A stretch of DNA of 64,000 bases from Alphaproteobacteria bacterium (lineage in GTDB: Bacteria; Pseudomonadota; Alphaproteobacteria; Sphingomonadales; Sphingomonadaceae). The stretch's first letter is position 1. Every line of letters begins with the position of its first letter. Below are positions 33,183 to 41,409 of the stretch, in pieces. The translations under genes were made by a program, and so were the position numbers. The stretch covers positions 2,542,001 through 2,606,000 of the forward strand of contig VBAC01000001.1 in assembly GCA_005883305.1 (NCBI GenBank). The letters are read 5' to 3'. A model generated the notes under the pieces. The model searched no databases, was not told the DNA's origin, and was given only the letters and a program-made list of their open reading frames with translations.

Positions 33183-34970
33183 CTAAGCCGCCTCGTGCGC
33201 CGCTCGCACGCTCTCGATCAGCACGTCCTGCCTGTGCTGCTTCTCGACCGCTTCGGCGCCGCCGCGGGTTTCGTGGAACAGGTCGAGCGCCTTGAGCTCA
33301 TTGTCCTCGAGCGGGCGGGTGGCGAGGTCGGTATAAGCGTGGCGCGCCGGATCGCTCACCACCTTCCTGAGCAGCGCCTTCTCCCGGCGGAAGCCGCGCC
33401 AGTAGCGCCAGGCCTTGAGCGCCGATTCCCAGGCGAATTTCGGATAGAAGACAAAGGCCGGCTCGATCGGCAGGCCCGGCCGTCGCGACAGGCGGCGCTT
33501 GCGCCGCACGACTCCGCCTTCCAGCGTGTGGACGCCCTCATTCTCGTAGAGCATCCTGAACTCGTTCAGATATTGCAGCGCCTTCTTCGGCCGCCCGCCC
33601 TCCAGCCGCGCGTGGCGCCGGGTCACCGTCTCCATATGCTCCCAGGTGAAATAGGCAGCCCAGGCCGCCTTGTAGGTCTCCTCCCACTCGGCGTCGGACA
33701 TGACCGGATGGTGAGACACCCGGTGGTGGAGGTCGTATTTGTTGAGGTCGCTGTCCATCCACTCGCCGGCCAGGTGCATGCGCTGGTGGTCCTCGGAGCC
33801 CGGCAGGGGCGTGAGGAAGAAGAATTCGAGGATGTCGACCGGAAGCTCGCGCTTGATGATCTCGATGTCGCGAAGGATCGATTCCTTCGTGTCGGCGGGG
33901 AAGCCGAGGATGTAGCCGGCCAGGGTGAACACGCCGCGCTCGTGCCACTGCTGGAGCATGTGGCGGTATTCGGTGATCTTGTTCTGCCTTTTGTTGGCGG
34001 CGAGAAGGTTGTCCGGGTTGATGTTCTCGAGCCCGATGAAGGCGCGCATCACGCCCGCGCGCTTCGCCTTGTCGATGAAGTTCGGGATCCGGTGGCACAG
34101 GGTGTCGACCTGGATGGTGAGGTTGGCCTTCAGCCCCTCCTCCTCGCGAAGCTTTATGAGGCGGTCGAAGAATTCCTCCCAGTGGCGGTTGCGGGCGAGA
34201 TTGTCGTCGGTGACGAAGAAGGCCTTTATTCCTTGGGCGATATTCTCGCGCACGATCTTCTCGAGGTCGTCGGCGGTGCGGAAGCGGCTCTTGCGTCCCT
34301 GGACGTTGATGATCGTGCAGAAGCTGCACTGGAACGGGCAGCCGCGGCCGAGATCGAAGCTCGACCATTGGCCGGAATTCCGCTCGAGCGATTCCTTCGG
34401 CATCCAGGGGAAGGGCACGCCGGCGATGCTCGGAAGGTCCTTGAGGTAGTTGTAGATGGGCTTCAGCTCGCCTTTCCAGGCGTCGAGGAACAAGGCGTCG
34501 AGCCGCCCCTCCTCGGCCTCCCCGGCGAACAGGGAGCAGCCGATGTCGAGGGCCTCCCGCATTTCGGCAGGAATCTCCTTGAGCATCGACAGGCATCCCG
34601 AGACGTGGAAGCCGCCGATCACCACCGGAAGGCCCGCGGCGCGGAACTCGCGCGCGAGGTCGAGCGCGTGCGGGAACTGGTTGGACTGGACTCCCACCAG
34701 CCCGATCAGCGCCCTGGAGCCGCGCCGCTCGATGTCGCGGGCGATGCGCGCCGGAACGACATGCTCGTTGCACTCGTCGATCGGATGGAGGTTGAAGCGG
34801 ACGTTCGGCCCCAGCACGCCGCGTTCGGCGGCATCGCGGGCGAGGCCGTTCAGCGCGGCGAGCGAGTTGGAGGGCAGGATCGTCCGCCACCAGACGATCG
34901 GATAGCCGTCGTCGTCATAATGCGACGGCTTGATCATGTAGAAATCGAACTGTTCGGCGCGCTCCACCAC
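33183..34970 (-). CDS. B12-binding-domain radical SAM protein
   Basis: This encodes 595 residues. The N-terminal 190 residues resemble a cobalamin-binding Rossmann domain (GVQSNQFPHALDLAREFRAA, LPVVIGGFHVSGC). The radical SAM cluster motif CPFQCSFC (Cys211, Cys215, Cys218) follows, then FFVTDDNLARN, AFIGLENINPDNL and a TLAGYILGFPADT segment. The C-terminal 200 residues are aromatic- and Arg-rich. Such proteins methylate or rearrange unreactive carbons in lipids or natural products. No pathway neighbours are present (DUF6356 lies on the other strand), so the substrate is unknown. Confidence 0.88.
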   Translation of the reverse strand: MVERAEQFDFYMIKPSHYDDDGYPIVWWRTILPSNSLAALNGLARDAAERGVLGPNVRFNLHPIDECNEHVVPARIARDIERRGSRALIGLVGVQSNQFPHALDLAREFRAAGLPVVIGGFHVSGCLSMLKEIPAEMREALDIGCSLFAGEAEEGRLDALFLDAWKGELKPIYNYLKDLPSIAGVPFPWMPKESLERNSGQWSSFDLGRGCPFQCSFCTIINVQGRKSRFRTADDLEKIVRENIAQGIKAFFVTDDNLARNRHWEEFFDRLIKLREEEGLKANLTIQVDTLCHRIPNFIDKAKRAGVMRAFIGLENINPDNLLAANKRQNKITEYRHMLQQWHERGVFTLAGYILGFPADTKESILRDIEIIKRELPVDILEFFFLTPLPGSEDHQRMHLAGEWMDSDLNKYDLHHRVSHHPVMSDAEWEETYKAAWAAYFTWEHMETVTRRHARLEGGRPKKALQYLNEFRMLYENEGVHTLEGGVVRRKRRLSRRPGLPIEPAFVFYPKFAWESALKAWRYWRGFRREKALLRKVVSDPARHAYTDLATRPLEDNELKALDLFHETRGGAEAVEKQHRQDVLIESVRAAHEAA

Positions 34971-35048
34971 GATTTCGTCGATACACCGATTTGCGCGGGG
35001 GGAGTAGTCGGTTAGCCTTTATCTACCGAATCGGTGGAGAGACGCCCG

Positions 35049-35462
35049 ATGCACTCCAACTTCGCCGCGCGCTGCCGCGCCCATCTCGACTCCGTGGGGG
35101 AGGATTACCGGGCGCACCGCCGCTTCGCCTCGACGGTCGGCTGGTCGATGGTCGCCGCGGGCCTCGCCTGCATCGTCCACGGCCTGCTGCCGGCTTTGTT
35201 CACCGACACCGCCAGCCGCACCATCCGCCGCCTTCATGACGTCATCGAGCGCCGCGAGGCGCAGCCAAAGCGCCAGTCCTCGCCCGCCCCCTTGCTCGCC
35301 TTCTTCGCCTTGTTCTACGCGGCTTTGCCCTGGGTGGTGGGCGCGCCGACGCCGCTGGCGCTGCCGCTGTCCCTGCTGTCGCTCGCCTACCTGCCCGCTT
35401 ACTGGTGGAGCGAGCTCGCTAGCCCTCCAGCGGCCCGGGTCGAGCCGCTCTCCTCAACCTAG
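35049..35462 (+). CDS. DUF6356 family membrane protein
   Basis: This encodes 137 residues from the ATG at 35049, with GGAGAG upstream. The opening FAARCRAHLDSVGEDYRAHRRFA, then STVGWSMVAAGLACIVHGLLPALF and SRTIRRLHDVIERR, match DUF6356, a short alphaproteobacterial family with a membrane helix. A second hydrophobic part (LLAFFALFYAALPWVVG, ALPLSLLSLAYLPAYWW) extends beyond the usual domain, suggesting three or four membrane passes. Function is unknown. Confidence 0.75.
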   Translation: MHSNFAARCRAHLDSVGEDYRAHRRFASTVGWSMVAAGLACIVHGLLPALFTDTASRTIRRLHDVIERREAQPKRQSSPAPLLAFFALFYAALPWVVGAPTPLALPLSLLSLAYLPAYWWSELASPPAARVEPLSST

Positions 35463-35739
35463 CGGCACGGGCTCGCTTCGAGAGCCTTCCCCCTGCCTTA
35501 CCTCCGCGTCTCCGCGTCTCCGCGTGAGCCCAGCCTTCTTGCCTTTGGGCTTTCCTTCCTGTTCCTGCTGTGTTCTAATTCGCGGGATGCGCCCGGAACC
35601 GAATCATTTCCGCCAGCGAGGAGCCGCCGGCTCCGGCCCGTTGCGGAAGGCTCGGGATTTTTTGCTTCTTAGGAAGCGGAAACTTCGGAAACTTATTCAG
35701 CTCCAATGCCCGATCGCTGAACGGATCGGAGCCGGCCGC

Positions 35740-36555
35740 TCAGTCCTCCAGTGGCCCGAACCTGGCCTCCCTTTTCTCCAGCCGCGCCCGAAACGCCTCG
35801 CCGAGGTCGGCGCTTGCGAGCGTCGCCATGTTCCACGCCGCCACGTCGCGAAGGCCCTCCTCGACCGGCCGGCCGCGGCTGTAGTTCAAATTCCGCTTGG
35901 CGCCGGCCACGGCCAGGGGCGATTTGGCGGCGATCGTTCGGGCGATCTCCATCGCCGCCTCGATCGTTCGCTCGCGGTCGGGAAGCAGCCGGTTGACCAG
36001 GCCGAGGCGCGCCGCTTCCCCGGAGTCCATCCGCCGGCCGGTATAGGCGAGCTCGCGAAGCACGCCCTGCGGGATCAGATAGCCGAGCCGCTGCAGCGTT
36101 CCGAGATCGGCGGTGATCGCCACGTCGACCTCGGCGACCTGGAAGAAGGCGTCCTCGCTGGCGACGCGAAGGTCGCAGGCCGAGGCGAGGTCGACCCCCG
36201 CGCCGACGCAGCCGCCATGGATCGCGGCGATCACCGGGGCGCGCGCGGCCTCGATCGCGCCGAACGAGTCCTGAAGCCATTCGATGTGCCGAAGGCGCGC
36301 CTCGGCCGCGCGGGCGGCGTCGGTGGCCGGGGCGAACTGGGCGGCGGCATAGTCGAGGTCGAGCCCGGCGGTGAAGTGCCGCCCGCGTCCCGAAAGAACG
36401 ATCGCCCGAACGACCCCGTCGCGCCCGAGCGAGCGGAAGGTGTCGCCGATGCCCTCGAACATCGCCTTGTCCATGGCGTTGAGCTTGTCCGCCCGCGCCA
36501 GCTCGACATGGGCGACTCCGTCACGGATTTCGACCGCGATCCTGTCCTCAGCCAT
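35740..36555 (-). CDS. Enoyl-CoA hydratase/isomerase, dienoyl-CoA isomerase-like
   Basis: This encodes 271 residues from the ATG at 36555, which follows GGGAGG by 4 bases. Crotonase oxyanion-hole motifs are SGRGRHFTAGLDLDY and AIHGGCVGAGVDLASACDLR. The segment DVAITADLGTLQRL resembles delta(3,5)-delta(2,4)-dienoyl-CoA isomerase (ECH1), in which the Asp here is catalytic. It probably helps oxidise unsaturated fatty acids with odd-position double bonds. No other beta-oxidation gene lies next to it. Simple enoyl-CoA hydratase activity remains possible. Confidence 0.87.
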   Translation of the reverse strand: MAEDRIAVEIRDGVAHVELARADKLNAMDKAMFEGIGDTFRSLGRDGVVRAIVLSGRGRHFTAGLDLDYAAAQFAPATDAARAAEARLRHIEWLQDSFGAIEAARAPVIAAIHGGCVGAGVDLASACDLRVASEDAFFQVAEVDVAITADLGTLQRLGYLIPQGVLRELAYTGRRMDSGEAARLGLVNRLLPDRERTIEAAMEIARTIAAKSPLAVAGAKRNLNYSRGRPVEEGLRDVAAWNMATLASADLGEAFRARLEKREARFGPLED

Positions 36556-36676
36556 AGCGCCTCCCGTCATGTCCACTCTATCGGCTGGCGCGGTCGCGTC
36601 TACTGCCGGGGGATTCGCCCGGCCGGTCGGTTGATGCTAAGCAGTCCGAGGCATTGCAAGTCACGGGGAGGATGAA

Positions 36677-37702
36677 ATGGCCGCCTTTCGAAAGGATCTC
36701 ACGGACCTGATCAGGCCGAATCTTGCCGGCGGCAAGTTCTCCCCCGAACTGGTGGGCGGGATCGACGATATTCTGGATCGCGCCGGCGTTCCCCGCGACG
36801 ACGGCGGCGCGCTGGCCACGCCCAAAGCGAAGCCGCCTTTGCCTCCGTTCCGCAAGGCGTTCACCGATCTTTGCCGCCCCCATCTTTCCGGCGGCAAATT
36901 TTCTCTCGATCTGGTCGCGGCGATCGATGCCGCGCTCGATCGCGCCGGAGTCCCGCGCGACGCCGGCGCGGGCGCCCCATCATCTCCGCCGCCGGTGGCC
37001 GAGGCGACGATCCCGGCCGGCCGGCTGACCGTGGGCGGGCTGCGCGCGTTCCTCGGCCTTCCCGCCGCGGGAGGCTTCGACGCCGCGGCGCAAAAGGCAC
37101 TGCTCGCGCGCCTCGCCGCCCCCAGCCCGACCAAGCTCACCGGGGCCGACATCGCGCGCGCCGCGGCCGACCTTGGAGTCAGCGCTAAGGTGATCGACGC
37201 CGTCCGCGAGGTCGAAACCAAGCGGGCCTCGTTCGACGAGAAGGGCCGGCCGACGATTCTCTTCGAACGGCACAAGTTCGCCGCCAACACGGTGCCCAAG
37301 GGCCGCTTCAACGCGGCTCACCCCGCCATCTCCGGCGGTCCTTACGGGTCGGGCGGCTACGGCAAGTTCTCCGCCCAATATGGCAAGCTGCTCGACGCCT
37401 GCGCGCTCGATCCCGAGGCGGCGCTACGCGCCTGCTCCTGGGGGGCGTTTCAGGTGCTCGGCGAGAATGCGGTGCCGATCGGCTATCGCTCGACGCTGGA
37501 AATGGTGCTGTCCCTCACCACCGGAGAGCAGGCGCATCTCGAGAGCTTCGTGCGTTTCGTCCGGGGCAACCATCTGGCCGACGAGCTGCGCGCCTGCCGC
37601 GCCGGCGATCCGGCCAGCTGCGTGCCTTTCGTCAAGGCCTATAATGGTTCCGACTTCGCAGTGAACGCCTATCACAAGAAGCTGGCCGCGGCGTTACGCT
37701 GA
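36677..37702 (+). CDS. N-acetylmuramidase-domain (PF11860) lysozyme with duplicated N-terminal motif
   Basis: This encodes 341 residues. Residues 4-41 and 58-95 are two copies of a 38-residue motif (FRK..TDL.RP.L.GGKFS, then ..ID..LDRAGVPRD). A linker containing a possible peptidoglycan-binding-like stretch (GRLTVGGLRAFLGLPAAGG) follows. The C-terminal 190 residues are the N-acetylmuramidase domain: VIDAVREVETKRASF, TILFERHKFAANT, HPAISGGPYGSGGYGKF and SWGAFQVLG. This domain is typical of phage endolysins. There is no signal peptide and no holin or phage gene nearby, so it may be a domesticated lysin or an effector exported another way. Confidence 0.85.
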   Translation: MAAFRKDLTDLIRPNLAGGKFSPELVGGIDDILDRAGVPRDDGGALATPKAKPPLPPFRKAFTDLCRPHLSGGKFSLDLVAAIDAALDRAGVPRDAGAGAPSSPPPVAEATIPAGRLTVGGLRAFLGLPAAGGFDAAAQKALLARLAAPSPTKLTGADIARAAADLGVSAKVIDAVREVETKRASFDEKGRPTILFERHKFAANTVPKGRFNAAHPAISGGPYGSGGYGKFSAQYGKLLDACALDPEAALRACSWGAFQVLGENAVPIGYRSTLEMVLSLTTGEQAHLESFVRFVRGNHLADELRACRAGDPASCVPFVKAYNGSDFAVNAYHKKLAAALR

Positions 37703-37753
37703 GCCGCGGCCGCGCCGCTTCCACCGCCGCGGAACCGGCTCTAGAAGGCGTCG

Positions 37754-38302
37754 ATGACCAGCTTTACCGTGAACGGGCAGCCCGTCCACTACCGGATGGA
37801 CCCGGCGACTCCCCTGCTCTGGGCGCTGCGCGACGCCTCCAACCTCACGGGGACCAAATATGGCTGCGGCACCGGCCATTGCGGCGCCTGCATGGTGCAT
37901 ATCGACGGCAATGCGGTGTGCTCGTGCCGGGTGCCGATCGGCCAGCTCGAAGGCAGCTTCGTCACCACCATCGAGGGCCTGTCGCGCGACCGCTCGCATC
38001 CGGTGCAGCAGGCCTTCGCCGCCGACATGGTCGTCCAGTGCGGCTATTGCATACCCGGCGTGATCATGGCCGCCGCCGCCCTGGTCGACCGCAACGACAG
38101 CCCGACGGACGAGCAGATCGACGCCGCCATCCCCAATATCTGCCGCTGCGGCATCTATCCGCGGCTTCGCGAATCGATTCGCCGCGCTGCGCGGATCAAG
38201 ACCGGCGCCGAGCAGGTCGCGGCCGCGCCTCCGCCGGGGATCGCGCCCGAGGATGCGGCGCGTGCCGTTCCTTCGATGCGCGCGCCGCCGCCCCGCCGCT
38301 GA
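37754..38302 (+). CDS. [2Fe-2S] subunit of a molybdenum hydroxylase (IorA-like), orphan
   Basis: This encodes 182 residues. The plant-type ferredoxin domain has Cys38, Cys43, Cys46 and Cys58 (YGCGTGHCGACM, VCSC). The all-helical second cluster domain has Cys96, Cys99, Cys130 and Cys132 (QCGYCIPG, ICRCG). This is the small subunit of isoquinoline 1-oxidoreductase or aldehyde-oxidase-like enzymes. The molybdopterin large subunit normally encoded beside it is absent, and the next gene is unrelated. A Pro-rich C-terminal tail is extra. It may pair with a large subunit elsewhere. Confidence 0.9.
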   Translation: MTSFTVNGQPVHYRMDPATPLLWALRDASNLTGTKYGCGTGHCGACMVHIDGNAVCSCRVPIGQLEGSFVTTIEGLSRDRSHPVQQAFAADMVVQCGYCIPGVIMAAAALVDRNDSPTDEQIDAAIPNICRCGIYPRLRESIRRAARIKTGAEQVAAAPPPGIAPEDAARAVPSMRAPPPRR

Positions 38303-38414
38303 CTTTCTGCACCTTTGCTTACGGCGCGGTTCAGCCACCGCTCATCCCCAATGGTGCACGTCTGGTCCATCCCGCGGCGGGGCGCGCTGCGGACAACGAC
38401 AAGGAGTGAATTCG

Positions 38415-39260
38415 ATGCGCAAAGCATTGATCGGAATGATTTTGGCTGCGACGGTGCTGTCACCCGTCGCCGCCCAGGCCCAGCGCTGGCGCGGCGGCGA
38501 CCGGGTCCGCGAGCAGAACGAGTCCGGCACCGTCAGCGAGCAGCGCCAGGAGCGCTCGGAGCGGCGCCAGCAGCGCGAAGCCCAGCAGACGCCCCAGGTC
38601 CGCCCGGTCCAGGAAGCGCCTCAGGTCCAGCAGGCTCCCGTGGTTCAGCAGCGCGAGCGCACCGGCGACCGCGGCGGCAACCGCAACTGGCGCGGCAATG
38701 ACGGCACCGCCGGTACCACCGCCACCGGCACCGCCACCACCCGCGATCGCAGCGGCGACGGCAACCGGCGCAACTGGCGCGGCAACAACAACCAGACCAG
38801 CGCCTATCCGCAGGCCTGGCAGGGCAATCCCAACGATCCGGCGCTGCGCCGCTATCAGGAGACGGAGCGCCGCAACCAGCAACGCTACAGCAGCGACCGC
38901 CGCGGCGACCGCGACGGCAATTGGCGCGGCGACCGCAATGGCAGCCGCACCAGCTGGAACCGCAGCTGGCGCAACGACCGCCGCTACGATTGGCAGAACT
39001 GGCGCAATTCCAACCGCAACATCTTCCGCGCCGGGCGCTATTATTCGCCCTACCGGAATTACGGCTACAACCGGTTCGACATCGGCATCTTCCTGGAGCC
39101 CTTGTTCTACGGCCGGAACTACTGGATCGCCGATCCCTGGCAGTATCGCCTGCCGCCCGCCTACCCGGGCACGCAGTGGGTCCGCTATTACAACGACGTC
39201 CTGCTCGTCGACGTCTACACCGGCGAGGTGCTCGACGTGATCTACGGCTTCTTCTGGTAG
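38415..39260 (+). CDS. RcnB-family exported protein, Arg/Asn/Gly-rich
   Basis: This encodes 281 residues from the ATG at 38415 with AAGGAG upstream. It starts with a signal peptide (KALIGMILAATVLSPVAAQAQ). A long low-complexity middle of Arg, Asn, Gln and Trp follows (RNWRGNN, DGNWRGDRNGS repeats, about residues 20-215). The C-terminus has the RcnB ending YRLPPAYPGTQWVRYYNDVLLVDVYTGEVLDVIYGFFW. RcnB helps periplasmic nickel/cobalt homeostasis in E. coli; in sphingomonads the role is unproven. A strong terminator follows. Confidence 0.82.
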   Translation: MRKALIGMILAATVLSPVAAQAQRWRGGDRVREQNESGTVSEQRQERSERRQQREAQQTPQVRPVQEAPQVQQAPVVQQRERTGDRGGNRNWRGNDGTAGTTATGTATTRDRSGDGNRRNWRGNNNQTSAYPQAWQGNPNDPALRRYQETERRNQQRYSSDRRGDRDGNWRGDRNGSRTSWNRSWRNDRRYDWQNWRNSNRNIFRAGRYYSPYRNYGYNRFDIGIFLEPLFYGRNYWIADPWQYRLPPAYPGTQWVRYYNDVLLVDVYTGEVLDVIYGFFW

Positions 39261-39290
39261 CAGAGGACTCCCCTCGGTGGGGGAATGGGA

Positions 39291-39317
39291 AGCCCGGGGC
39301 GCTCGTCGCCCCGGGCT
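39291..39317 (+). terminator. Rho-independent terminator after the RcnB-like gene
   Basis: AGCCCGGGGCG (39291-39301) and CGCCCCGGGCT (39307-39317) form an 11-bp perfect stem with a 5-base loop, followed by TTT and CGCTT. It is a textbook intrinsic terminator on the plus strand, 31 bases after the stop codon. Confidence 0.92.
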
Positions 39318-39382
39318 TTTCGCTTGTCAGGGGCTCGGCACGTGTCGCATGGAAGCCCCCTGAAAAACGGGGGATTCGATCC

Positions 39383-40654
39383 ATGCTCGCACGCCTCATC
39401 GCCGCCCTTCTGATGCTCTTCGCGGGCGTCCCCGCGGCCGCCGAGACGATCGTGATCCACGCCGGCCGCCTGATGACCGATCCGTCGCGGCCGATCCAGG
39501 GACCCTCGACGATCACGGTCACCGACGGCCGAATCACCGCCGTCGCCCCCGGGCTCAGCCCGGCCCCGCAGGGCGCGCGGCTGATCGACCTTACGACCCG
39601 CACCGTCATGCCCGGCCTGATCGACACCCACGTCCACTTCATGAGCGTCCCCGGCAGCGCCTATTGGCGCGACGCGGTCGATCCCGACGATTATCTGGTC
39701 CTGGTCGGCGCTCGCAACGCGCTCACCACGCTGCGCGCGGGCTTCACCACCGTGCGCGACCTCGGCTCCGGCGGCACGTCCGGCTTCTCGCTCAAGCGGG
39801 CGATCGACGAAGGGCTGGTTCCGGGGCCCCGGATGCTCGTCTCAGGCGCTCCGCTCTCGACCATCGGCGGCCATGGCGACGTCGCCGGCTTCCGCCCCGA
39901 AGTGATGGCCGTGCTCGACGGCCACAATACCTGCACCGGCGCGGAGCAATGCGCCGCCCGGGTGCGCGAGCTCGCCCGCGCCGGCGCCGACGTGATCAAG
40001 TTCCACGCCACCGGCGGAGTCCTCAGCCAGGGCGATCGCCACCTCGGCCAGTCCTTCACCGACGAGGAGATGCGCTCGATCATCTCGACGGCCCATGCGC
40101 TCGGCCTCAAGGTCGCGGCCCACGCCCATGCCGACGAGGGCATCGCCGCGGCGGTGCGCGCCGGGGTCGATTCGATCGAACACGGCACCTTCGCGAGCCC
40201 GGCCACGATCCAGCTGATGCGCCAGCGCGGCACCACTTTGGTGCCGACGCTGATGGCCTTCGTCGGAATCCGCGAGCGGCTGGGCCACAACGTCTATACG
40301 CCGATCGTCGAGAGCAAGGTGCGGATGACCCTCGAGGTCGTCGGCCGCGCGGCGCGGCTCGCCCACGATGCCGGCGTTCCGGTGATCTTCGGCACCGACG
40401 CCGGGGTCTACGAGCATGGGCGCAACGCCGGCGAGTTCGTCGAGCTGGTCGAGCGCGCCGGCCTCACGCCTGCCGAGGCGGTCGCCGCGGCCACCACCGG
40501 CGCGGCCCACCTGCTCGGCCTCGACAACGAGGTCGGCCGGATCGCGCCCGGCTTCTCCGCCGATCTGATCGCGGTGGACGGCGATCCGATCGCCGACGTG
40601 CGCGTTCTCCAGCACGTCGGCTTCGTCATGGTGCGGGGCCATACGGTGGACTGA
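39383..40654 (+). CDS. Exported amidohydrolase (Xaa-Pro dipeptidase / imidazolonepropionase-like)
   Basis: This encodes 423 residues. A signal peptide (LARLIAALLMLFAGVPAAA) comes first, then the metal-dependent hydrolase fold. Features are the HxH motif in PGLIDTHVHFMS, the Lys in DVIKFHATGG, HAHADEGIAAAVRAGVDSIEHG and catalytic Asp in IFGTDAGV. It groups with secreted amidohydrolases that split proline dipeptides or cyclic amides. The substrate is not clear. The next gene, a 2OG oxygenase, starts 2 bases later, so the two are co-transcribed. Confidence 0.9.
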   Translation: MLARLIAALLMLFAGVPAAAETIVIHAGRLMTDPSRPIQGPSTITVTDGRITAVAPGLSPAPQGARLIDLTTRTVMPGLIDTHVHFMSVPGSAYWRDAVDPDDYLVLVGARNALTTLRAGFTTVRDLGSGGTSGFSLKRAIDEGLVPGPRMLVSGAPLSTIGGHGDVAGFRPEVMAVLDGHNTCTGAEQCAARVRELARAGADVIKFHATGGVLSQGDRHLGQSFTDEEMRSIISTAHALGLKVAAHAHADEGIAAAVRAGVDSIEHGTFASPATIQLMRQRGTTLVPTLMAFVGIRERLGHNVYTPIVESKVRMTLEVVGRAARLAHDAGVPVIFGTDAGVYEHGRNAGEFVELVERAGLTPAEAVAAATTGAAHLLGLDNEVGRIAPGFSADLIAVDGDPIADVRVLQHVGFVMVRGHTVD

Positions 40655-40656
40655 GC

Positions 40657-41328
40657 ATGGGCGAAGCCGATTACAAGATCCGCATCGGCGCGGAGGTCCG
40701 AAGCCGCCTGCTCGCCAATCCGGCGGCGCTTCGGATCCCGTCGGACCGGCTCGACATCTTCATCGTCCGCGATTTCCTGACGAGAGCCGAGTGCGAGCGG
40801 CTGATCGCGATGATCGACGCCGCGCGAATCCCCTCGCAGCTTCTCGCCCCCACCGCCGATCCCGAGTTCCGAACCAGCGAGAGCTGCAATCTCGATCCGA
40901 CCAACGCCTTCATCCGCTCGATTGAGGCCAAGCTGACCGGCCTGCTCGGAATCGATCCTTTCTTCGGCGAGACGATCCAGGGCCAGCGCTATGCGGTCGG
41001 CCAGCAGTTCAAGCCGCACCACGATTTCTTCTATCGCGACGAGGCCTATTGGGAGGCGATGCAGAAGACCGGCGGGCAGCGCACCTGGACGGCGATGGCC
41101 TTCCTCAACGAGCCGGACTCGGGCGGCGAGACCGCCTTTCCGCAAGCGGCGATCAAGGTCACGCCTAGAACCGGTAACCTGCTCGTCTGGAACAACATGG
41201 ACGCGCGCGGCGAGCCGAACGAATATTCGCTTCACCAGGGCATGCCGGTCGCCGAAGGCGTCAAATATATCATCACCAAATGGCACCGCGAGGACATCTG
41301 GGGCTATTCCGACGTGCAGACCTATTGA
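40657..41328 (+). CDS. 2-oxoglutarate/Fe(II) dioxygenase, prolyl 4-hydroxylase-like
   Basis: This encodes 223 residues. Iron ligands are His121 and Asp123 (FKPHHDFF; His122 is the alternative ligand register) and distal His193 (YSLHQGMPV). A 2-oxoglutarate-binding Lys lies in VKYIITKWHRE. FIVRDFLTRAECERLI and NMDARGEPNEYS match the P4Hc domain. It probably hydroxylates prolyl residues in a protein or peptide. Being 2 bases after an amidohydrolase of the prolidase group, it hints at a shared link to proline-containing substrates, but this is inference. Confidence 0.9.
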   Translation: MGEADYKIRIGAEVRSRLLANPAALRIPSDRLDIFIVRDFLTRAECERLIAMIDAARIPSQLLAPTADPEFRTSESCNLDPTNAFIRSIEAKLTGLLGIDPFFGETIQGQRYAVGQQFKPHHDFFYRDEAYWEAMQKTGGQRTWTAMAFLNEPDSGGETAFPQAAIKVTPRTGNLLVWNNMDARGEPNEYSLHQGMPVAEGVKYIITKWHREDIWGYSDVQTY

Positions 41329-41409
41329 TCGCGCTTGCGGCGATGGGGTCGGCGACATAGAGGCGCAATACACTTCGCCTCACGACTCCAGCCCCCGGAA
41401 GATCGCTTC

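Noticed and set aside
33171-35015. 614-codon plus-strand frame opposite the radical SAM gene
   Set aside because: Shadow of the CPFQCSFC-bearing minus-strand gene.
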